From: Triangularia verruculosa
Taxonomy: Eukaryota; Ascomycota; Sordariomycetes; Sordariales; Podosporaceae
Length of the DNA: 38,401 nucleotides
Assembly (NCBI GenBank): GCA_033296885.1
Contig: MU864075.1
Coordinates: forward strand, 1-38,401
Direction of reading: 5' to 3'
The position numbers and the translations under genes were made by a program. The number at the start of each line of letters is the position of its first letter. The stretch's first letter is position 1. Under the pieces are notes generated by a model. The model was given only the letters and a program-made list of their open reading frames with translations, was not told where the DNA came from and made no database searches. Of the stretch, positions 31,412-38,401 are shown in pieces.

Positions 31412-32281
31412 CCAAAATGATTGAAACTGCGGGCGAAGAAAAAAGGGTAAAAGGGGGATGTTGACGTCTGTTACGGTTAGGGCTCTGCTAGGCAACCGGT
31501 CGCAACGCTCGTGTTTGATAGTAAATGCTTGGTGCTCGACATGGCCAACCAAACTGGAGTTCGTCTGTCTATAAAAAGATATGTTCAGCTACTGCTGTTT
31601 GTGCAAATATCTCATGTCAAGCCTTCCCGATTAGACTAGCAGGTACCTATTGGCTATTGTAAGGAGGCATTCTGATAATGACAGTTCGAGTAGTACTCCG
31701 TATGGTGGGGTAGACACGTCTTTCTGGCCCTGGTGAGTTTATATGCGGTTCATCTCACCACGTCGAGATTTGCTGTATCCAGCTTTCCTCTTATCATTGT
31801 TGATATCATACCCCAAAAATAGAAGACTGTCGACAGTGTAACCGTGCATGCATATGAGAATCCTGTGGGTGCGTCGATGTTGACGCATAAAATGGATGAA
31901 ATGAGGTCAAAGCGCATGGACCACCAAGCTAGGGTCAGTGCGAACGGGACGTTCCGTGTTTGGGCAACTTGGCTTTGCACTGTCCTGGGTTTCGCAGCGG
32001 CTCCTTGGCTGTGATTCCCAGGTCGCCATTGTTCCCACAAAATGAAGCTATCGATTTTGATTCCAGACTTTCATAACTGCCTCTCATCTATCTCCCTCGC
32101 ACATGATTCCAGGCGGTTATCAAAAGACGGCCCACCCAAACTACCGGAGTCGATTCGAAGCCCCTCCCCCGTACCTGATTGAACAATGGGCGTCCAGAGG
32201 GTGGCCGCAGTTGGGGTCACATCTTGACATGCCCGGCATCAACTGTGAGGCATGGAACCCCCGAGACACAGCAGCTGATAG

Positions 32282-32629
32282 ATGACGGACAGCACGCAGC
32301 TCACCGCCGCTACCGGACAGAGCATCTTCAGTGAGGCTCACCTGCAGAAGTTCGAGTCCGAGAACGCGGGCGAGTGGCCGGACAAGGTCAACAACCAATC
32401 AGAAGGTCAATTTACCCGCCCAGGCTACAATTCCCCTGCTGTTCCCCGCTGTGGGAACTTGCCATGGGGGAACCCCACTGTGCCCTTCTCGAGACCTCCT
32501 CACCTCCCAGCACCGCGCCGTCATTTGCTCGTCCATCACAGCGATGCTCGAATGCCATTCGACGACGAGGATGTGGTGACCATTCAAAGCATCACACCAA
32601 GCTCGCAGACAATTCGACAGACGCATTAA
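32282..32629 (+). other. Candidate small ORF with coding-like first part
   Basis: An ATG frame of 115 codons. The first 40 or so codons (MTDSTQLTAATGQSIF...) have about 90% G or C in the third position, like real exons here; the rest does not. It may be a first exon, a gene relic or chance. Function not recognised. Confidence 0.25.
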
Positions 32630-33683
32630 TTACTCGCTTATTGGGGCCTGGGTCCAAAAGGGGTGGGGAACGACAATGCGCCATTCGCATGTCGACGAAC
32701 ATGTGGTTTCCCAACTGCACGAAAGCCGGCCATGGTCACAATGGCGGTCGACCGTGATGACACCCTGCTGCCAAGCACATGTAATTATCCGCTCCCAGTG
32801 GTCGGATTCGATAAGTCGGATGTATCCGTCTTGCTTGGAAGAAGTCTTCATCACATCTGCCCGAACCACAGGAGAGGACAGCATCCGTTCGGCATGCGCG
32901 CACGTTGAGGACTGCGTGGTTTTGTCTCGGGAAAAGCAGCTCGTCCTACATTTCCTCCGTTTCCACGAGTGCCGACGGTTGTCATCAAGCAGTCAGCTTG
33001 CTGTTGGTTCCTTTGGAGATAGCGGGTGCCGAACACTCGCAGATCGCCGCAGAAACGAGACCACCCAGATCGAGCTTTTCACACGGCCCCAAACCGGCCG
33101 TCTTTTCCTTTTCTTTCCTCTGATCTCTATCTTTCCTCTCTTCCACTTCCCAGCCAGGCCTAGACCAAGCGCCCGAAGTCAAGGGTAGTTACCGATTCGG
33201 GTCGACGTACCGTGTGACATGCAGGTGTGCAGCGACAACAGCTGTGAGCTATTGCACCTAGCACCACGCACCCCAGATCATTGATCGACCAATATTAAGG
33301 CCCAGTCAACCGCTGCATCCTTCAGTTGCCTGGTCCGAATTTTTCTGTTCCTGTCTTGATATTGACTCTGTCCCGCCTCGGGGGAACATCTGAACATCTC
33401 AAGCCCAACAGCCCGGTACTGTGATCGAATCTCCATAAGCACACACGCGGCGGTTGGAATTGTCCGTGGAAGAAACCTGGACGTGACGGGACTTTGGACT
33501 TGCAGCTTCTCATCCACCACCCACCCACACCTCGACACCCCCCCCCCACCAACATTGGAGATAACTGCATGATAATAACTCTTTGCGCCCCTCTCCCGCG
33601 CCTCCCGCCCTGTCCATCCCCGTCTTTCGTCCTTCCGGCTCCTTCCCGACGGTCACCACTAAGATACCCTTTTCATCATTTTC

Positions 33684-33728
33684 ATGGCCCGTCTGGCTGT
33701 GCTTTACGTTCTTTACTAAATGCTCTAA
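33684..33728 (+). promoter_or_regulatory. Two abutting uORFs in the ferric reductase leader
   Basis: An 11-codon uORF (33684-33719, MARLAVLYVLY then TAA) is followed without a gap by ATG-CTC-TAA (33720-33728). Both lie after the CT-rich tract and 170-214 bp before the main ATG, so they are probably in the leader. They may restrain translation; this is inferred. Confidence 0.45.
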
Positions 33729-33897
33729 CATCTAAATCGGGGGTCCGGTATTCCTCGTCTGCTGCCTCCCCGGCGCCGTTACCGGCAGATCAGCTTCTTT
33801 CTCGTACCTCGACGTAATATCAAAATTGAGGTTACGTTCTACAGGGACCGTCACACTCCCGCGCCCGTACGCGCACAATCAATACACAAATCACAAC

Positions 33898-36720
33898 ATG
33901 GCTTCACACGTACAACCAGCGCTACGAAGCGCAGCCGACGCGTCCGTCGAGGCTTTCAGTGGTTTGGTAAAGCGAATCAAGATTCCACTCTTACCAAACA
34001 GTCCACCCGGCTTGGTACAGGCACTCACAGTAGATCCATGGTCGCAGTCGGGGAAATATGGATTGGGTTGGACCTACTTTGCGCTCGCCTTGGGAGGACT
34101 GACGTTGTTTATGAGGATATGGCACTATTGGCAGGACAAGATCAGACAGGCGATATACAAGCAGGACATGGAGAAGCACTTTCAGCAGCTGTACAGCACG
34201 GAGCCAGAGTGGGATAGATCGGCTGCTTTGGCGACGGGGGCGACAGCACAGACGGCGACAGAATCACGGCGACACTTCTTTCCCGACGAACAGCAGGCCG
34301 AGGAGGAGAAAAACTTCAAGCCGAAAGCGCATTTCTCGTCTGTCGGCTTTGTCAACGATACTCTGGCCCTATTCCGATGGGTTTTTTATCGACCAGTACC
34401 AGATATTGTTTGGAGGAAACACCGCTTCACATTTTCCTCACTTGCAGTCCTCAGTTGCGCCTTCATCGCCCTGGCCTTCGTCACGGTCTACTGCTTCTTG
34501 CAACAGCCCCTCTACTGGCAAAGTATTCGGTTCGGATCACCACCTGTCGCCATTCGCTCAGGCATGATTGCTGTTGCCATGACACCATGGATTATTGCCA
34601 CAAGCACCAAAGCCAATATCATTACGCTAATTACCGGAATCGGACCCGAGAGGCTCAACGTGTTCCATCGTTGGTTGAGCTATCTCTGCTTGTTCCTTTC
34701 ATTGATCCACATGGTTCCGTTCTACATCCAGCCGGTCTGGGAGGATGGCGGCATGGAGGTCTTTGAGGCGCTGTTTCCTCCTGGCAGTGGTGTCATCTAC
34801 GGATCAGGAATTGCTTGCATGGTCCCCCTGGGATGGCTGTGCGTGGGATCACTGCCGCTGTTCCGAAGGAAGGCATACGAAGTCTTCATTCTGCTCCATA
34901 TCCCAGTCGGGTACATCTACGTCGGTGTACTGTTTTGGCACACCAAGAATTTCCTGATGTCGTGGGCCTACCTGTACGCGACGGTGGCAATCATTATCTT
35001 TTGCAACCTGTACCGTTTCTGCAAGTTGAACTGGACCAAACCTTGGCGCATGTCGTTCTTGATTGGAGATGAGGCAGCCATCAACATCATGACGGAGAAC
35101 GCCATCAAGATCACCATCCCAACTCAAATGAGGTGGAAGCCAGGGCAATATGTCTATCTGCGTATGCCGGGCATCTCCATGTTCGAGAATCACCCGTTCA
35201 CCATCTCGTCTCTCTGCAGCGCGGACTTTCCATCAGAGTATGGCGAGGAGTACAGGGACTGCGTGTTGGTTTTCAGACCCTATGGCGGCTTCACGAAGAA
35301 GGTACTCGAGACAGCCATTGATAAAGGGCCTTTCCACACCTACCGCGCATTCCTGGACGGTCCGTATGGTGGTATGCGTCGTGAGCTCGCCGCGTTCGAC
35401 ACCTGCATTCTCATTGCTGGTGGCAGCGGTATTACATCCCTCATGTCACAGCTGTTGAACTTGATCAAGCGAATGCGCGACGGCAAGGCTATCACGAAGA
35501 AGATCGTTGTGGTCTGGTCGCTCAAGCGGCTCGAGGCTATGGATTGGTTCCGGGAAGAGCTCCGTATTTGCCGTGAAGCCGCTCCTCCTGAGAGCGTCAC
35601 CTGCAAATTCTTTGTGACCGCATCGGTTCGGAAGCCACCAAATTCTGCCATCCCCCATGGCCGTGCCCCCAGGCCACTCAGTAATGCATTTCACGATAAG
35701 CTTGATGGCTTTGTGGCCAACATTGCCAGCAAACGGAACAGTGCCCTGATCGTGTCAGAGGCACAAGGCGACCCCGAAAGAGAACGGGAGCTGCGTGCCG
35801 AGGACGAGGACCGCATCACAGCCCTCCCTCAGCAAAAATATCTCCAACCACATACCTTTCCACCACCACCACCACCGGGCCCTCCTCCAAATAACAACAA
35901 CAGACTTTCCGTTGCAGAACAAACCCTTCGCAAACTCGAGGGGCGTGACGACGAAATAAAGCCTGTGGAGGGCGAACAACAACAACATTTACAGCCCCCA
36001 GCCCCATCCAGCAAAGCACCATCAACAATGAAGAGCGAACCAGGTGGTGAATTCCACTTTCCCCCTCTCTCCAGGGAAAACGCCGCTCCTCACTTCAAAT
36101 ATGCGCCCCCAGCCGGCCGCAAGCGATATAGCCAGATCCTCTCCGAATCCGATCCCCGGCCCAGCGGAGCCGGCAGCGGCGGTAGTATCGACGCCCGACC
36201 TACGACGAGCGAACTAGGCCATCAGCCTGCCGATTCCTCCGGCCGCACCGAGCCATTCGCCACTCACCCCTCCCCTCCAGCAGCCGAGCCATCATCTACC
36301 ACGGCCCCTGTACGCCCACCAGAACTAGCTCACCTCCGCACCGACGTCGGCGGCGCTCCCCGCCCCCCAAGGCCGACCTCCCACTTTGGCCCACCATCAG
36401 GTTTCGACTTTGGCTTCCCAGAGACACCGACAGAGTTCCAGCGCAATCTTATGAGGTTTGCGTTTCCTGTCCCGCACGAGATTGACGGCGGGTGGTCGGT
36501 GGAGTACGGAAGACCGGACCTTGGGTATATGCTCAAGGAGTGGGCAACTGGCGGACCAGATGGGAGGGGAGTGCTTGGAAGGAGAACGGCAGTATTTGTG
36601 TGTGGCCCTCCGGCGATGAGAGTGGGTGTAGCCAACACGGTTGCGAGACTGCAGGCGGAAATTTGGGGCGATGACATGCTAGAGGAGATTTTCTTGCATA
36701 CGGAGAATTATGCTTTGTAA
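33898..36720 (+). CDS. Ferric reductase transmembrane protein, large form with disordered insert
   Basis: Predicted flavocytochrome metalloreductase. It is a single exon of 940 codons from ATG 33898 (context CACAACATGGC); open codons before it contain no ATG. A first span lies near 57-72, then a soluble loop and further spans from about 178. The bis-heme histidines are H257/H271 and H334/H348, each pair 13 residues apart. FAD motif HPFTI is at 432-436, GPYGG at 488-492, NAD(P) loop GGSGIT at 508-513 and the late CGPP at 902-905, ending EIFLHTENYAL. Between the NAD(P) core and CGPP lies an insert of roughly 220-260 residues (about 610-850) rich in Pro, Gln, Ser and Asn, including PPPPPPGPPPNNNN, probably disordered. 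It is about 300 residues longer than the other reductase in this window and clearly a different subfamily. Metal specificity cannot be read. Confidence 0.92.
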   Translation: MASHVQPALRSAADASVEAFSGLVKRIKIPLLPNSPPGLVQALTVDPWSQSGKYGLGWTYFALALGGLTLFMRIWHYWQDKIRQAIYKQDMEKHFQQLYSTEPEWDRSAALATGATAQTATESRRHFFPDEQQAEEEKNFKPKAHFSSVGFVNDTLALFRWVFYRPVPDIVWRKHRFTFSSLAVLSCAFIALAFVTVYCFLQQPLYWQSIRFGSPPVAIRSGMIAVAMTPWIIATSTKANIITLITGIGPERLNVFHRWLSYLCLFLSLIHMVPFYIQPVWEDGGMEVFEALFPPGSGVIYGSGIACMVPLGWLCVGSLPLFRRKAYEVFILLHIPVGYIYVGVLFWHTKNFLMSWAYLYATVAIIIFCNLYRFCKLNWTKPWRMSFLIGDEAAINIMTENAIKITIPTQMRWKPGQYVYLRMPGISMFENHPFTISSLCSADFPSEYGEEYRDCVLVFRPYGGFTKKVLETAIDKGPFHTYRAFLDGPYGGMRRELAAFDTCILIAGGSGITSLMSQLLNLIKRMRDGKAITKKIVVVWSLKRLEAMDWFREELRICREAAPPESVTCKFFVTASVRKPPNSAIPHGRAPRPLSNAFHDKLDGFVANIASKRNSALIVSEAQGDPERERELRAEDEDRITALPQQKYLQPHTFPPPPPPGPPPNNNNRLSVAEQTLRKLEGRDDEIKPVEGEQQQHLQPPAPSSKAPSTMKSEPGGEFHFPPLSRENAAPHFKYAPPAGRKRYSQILSESDPRPSGAGSGGSIDARPTTSELGHQPADSSGRTEPFATHPSPPAAEPSSTTAPVRPPELAHLRTDVGGAPRPPRPTSHFGPPSGFDFGFPETPTEFQRNLMRFAFPVPHEIDGGWSVEYGRPDLGYMLKEWATGGPDGRGVLGRRTAVFVCGPPAMRVGVANTVARLQAEIWGDDMLEEIFLHTENYAL

Positions 36721-38319
36721 ATGAATGGATGATCGTGAGGAGAGAGCGAGGGAGAGAAAGGTGGCGTTTCAAGCTTGAAGGGTTCGAAAAGGATTGCGAC
36801 GGAGATACCAGCACGCCGTGGGAAAGAGGTGTGTATAACAACTACTACTTGTACATGTACTTTATTTGGACTGTGGATATATATTTACCTCTCTCTGAGA
36901 ACAGAGAAGAGGAAGGAGCAACCAGCTCACCTTTTCCTTACCTGTGGCAGATTATGATAGGATACGGATACTATTACCTACTTCTCGGGAGGCGCTTCTC
37001 TGAGTTAATTGAACCTCCAATAATCAACATGGTCTTTCGATACCGCGTCTTGTCTTGTCACCCACATCAGCGTATCACCTCTGCACGGAGTCTCCGAGAA
37101 GGCGTCAGAATTTCGCTGCGATGAGCTCTTCTCGGCCAAGGGAGTGACATAGTGGCCTTTTGCGGACGTAAAGCCGGAACACGTCCTAGAAATGTCAAAA
37201 AGGGGTAAATAGGGGCGAATGCCAAGACCGACTACCCACAGCTCGTTGAACTGTTTGGCACTTTCTTCACCGCAACAAGATTCAGTGACAGGTGCTACTT
37301 TTCTCACGATCACACAATGTTGCGAGCTGTAGCTAGGGGTCAAACAGAAGAGCTTGACAGCCTGTTCAGTGTTACAACCGTAATCGCGACAGGCAGAGTG
37401 TCATAATGGGTGGTGGTGTTCTGCTGCTGTCCACTAGTCTACCACTGGCCTTCAAGCGTTGTGATATTTGGGAAGTTTGATCATAATGGGGATGTATATT
37501 AGAAACAAAGTATAGCCGGGCCGGCACTGCTAACCAGTCAATGCTCTTGTGTTGGCGAGCAGCTAGCGTCCCAGCTCTTTGTCAAGATCTTGTAAGCACA
37601 TCCGGGGGAGGTAGCACAGCCCATATCCAGCTTCCGCTGCCAGTCCATGCCCAAATCTCCGGCAGGTACTTGTTCAGATGCTAATCCAAAATCTCACGAT
37701 TGAGCGGTGAGCTGCCTGCTTTTTCGTGTCAAGCTGTAGCTAATTAAACCCTCCCATCTTTTTGTACCCGCCACTTCCTTGTCGACAATTGTGTGTAACT
37801 TGACCTAACCTGGGACACCGATGCCTGAGTAACACCCATAAAAAAAGTTCAATTTTCCCGCTTCATTCACTGTCAGCCGCTCCGGACCAAGATCCGATCT
37901 GAAATTCAATCGTGTGGGGGACAAGGGAGAGGGGGTTCAATGCATGAACGTTTTCGGCCGGTAGGGAATAACGGTCAAGACCAGTGAATTTGGCAAAGGC
38001 GAATAGGAATGGGAGTTGATAAGCCATGGCGTCTGCTGGTAAACTGTAAAGGGCGAGTTGGGGCGTCAACGATTGCGGAGAGAGGGTGGGGAAGCACAAG
38101 GGGATTTGGGCGTTGTTTCGCACGTAACTACCGGATCAAATCTTGCCTATCCTATCTGTAAGGCGGTAATTAACTATCTCCCCTCCCCGGATGCTGTGTT
38201 ACGTGACCTCAGGGGCGTTGATCTTTCGTGTTGCTGAGATGAGCTACTGTGGGGAGCCGCGGGGGTTACAGTGTTGGGCTTGTTCCGATTAGATGGAATG
38301 TTTGGAGGGAAGCTAGGAT
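36721..38319. other. Right intergenic flank, no confident gene
   Basis: It holds the 3' flank of the ferric reductase. Frames up to about 130 codons occur (plus strand at 36.73-37.12 kb; minus strand 37.86-38.12 kb), but none has a domain, strong bias or splice structure. No RNA gene recognised. Confidence 0.5.
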
Positions 38320-38401
38320 GGGGGGGGGGGGGGGGGGGGGGGGGGTGGGGGTGTTGGGTGTGGGGGGGGGGGGGGGGGGGTTGGGGTGGGGGGGGCGGGG
38401 C
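38320..38401. repeat. G-rich homopolymer at right end (likely contig-end artefact)
   Basis: G26 at 38320-38345 is followed by GT-interrupted G runs (for example 38362-38380) to the end. It mirrors the left end and is best explained as an assembly stop at poly-G. It is not a telomere repeat. Confidence 0.8.

Larger units (their letters stand above)
31412..33897. other. 2.5-kb intergenic region upstream of the second ferric reductase
   Basis: No confident gene. It includes two overlapping small frames at 32103-32285 and 32282-32629, the second beginning with about 40 codons of strongly GC-ending usage; a CT-rich tract at about 33585-33660; and two adjoining short uORFs ahead of the ferric reductase. 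Scattered GATA sequences occur, but none matches the full ATCWGATAA iron-repressor site that I could find. Confidence 0.5.

Noticed and set aside
31660..31800. GATA sequences upstream of the large ferric reductase as SRE/iron-repressor sites
   Set aside because: They match GATAA only partly and not the full ATCWGATAA consensus, so they are expected by chance.
32340..32375. GTTCGAGTCC resembling a tRNA T-loop/B box
   Set aside because: No matching acceptor stem, D-arm or anticodon arm surrounds it, and it lies within a GC3-biased open frame.
37863..38123. An 86-codon minus-strand frame near the right end
   Set aside because: No family signature, no splice partners and adjacent to the unreliable G-rich end.

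Overview
The window looks like a chromosomal piece from a filamentous ascomycete, most likely Sordariomycetes and probably Sordariales-like. Reasons: single-copy eukaryotic housekeeping genes; many short introns (51-76 nt) with GTAAGT/GTRNGT donors, CTAAC/CTGAC branch sites and AG acceptors; GC-rich third codon positions; CT-rich promoter stretches; and proteins of clear fungal type (Kap95, Leu4, Erf2, Mic19). No ribosomal RNA, tRNA, CRISPR array, transposon or virus was recognised. Both ends are long C/G homopolymers, so this is probably a whole contig that stops at unreadable poly-G/poly-C. I could not determine the species.

Layout, left to right. 2386-5386 (-): importin beta-1/Kap95, six exons. 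7133-9236 (-): 2-isopropylmalate synthase (LEU4), four exons including an 8-nt first coding exon, with two perfect Gcn4/CPC1-type sites upstream. 11527-13449 (-): a ferric reductase, intronless. 16967-17606 (+): MICOS subunit Mic19. 17918-18950 (-): tRNA wybutosine protein Tyw3, with an intron containing a C15 run that mimics a frameshift. 19968-22083 (-): DHHC palmitoyltransferase Erf2. 23466-24179 (+): a small single-span, probably mitochondrial, protein of unknown role. 24572-25531 (-): transcription repressor NC2 beta/Dr1. 26814-27689 (-): short-chain dehydrogenase. 28237-29499 (+): FAD-dependent oxidoreductase (DAO/Tda3-like), divergent from the dehydrogenase. 30857-31411 (+): a doubtful membrane-anchored hypothetical protein. 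33898-36720 (+): a second, larger ferric reductase with a long disordered insertion in its NAD(P)-binding domain.

The genes do not form one obvious pathway. Weak themes are iron reduction (two different ferric reductases about 20 kb apart), mitochondrial function (Mic19 and the small single-span protein) and redox metabolism (the SDR/FAD-oxidase pair sharing a 547-bp divergent promoter). Several long intergenic stretches (13.45-16.97 kb, 29.5-30.9 kb, 31.4-33.9 kb) hold no confident gene but do carry tandem repeats, TATA boxes, small ORFs and a recurrent palindromic TACCTAGGTA motif.

I did not find convincing evidence of a new biological system. The most checkable oddities are the 46-nt hairpin minisatellite at 30149-30286, the LEU4 regulatory and splicing architecture, the adjoining uORFs ahead of the second ferric reductase, and a poly(A) leader abutting the TYW3 start codon.
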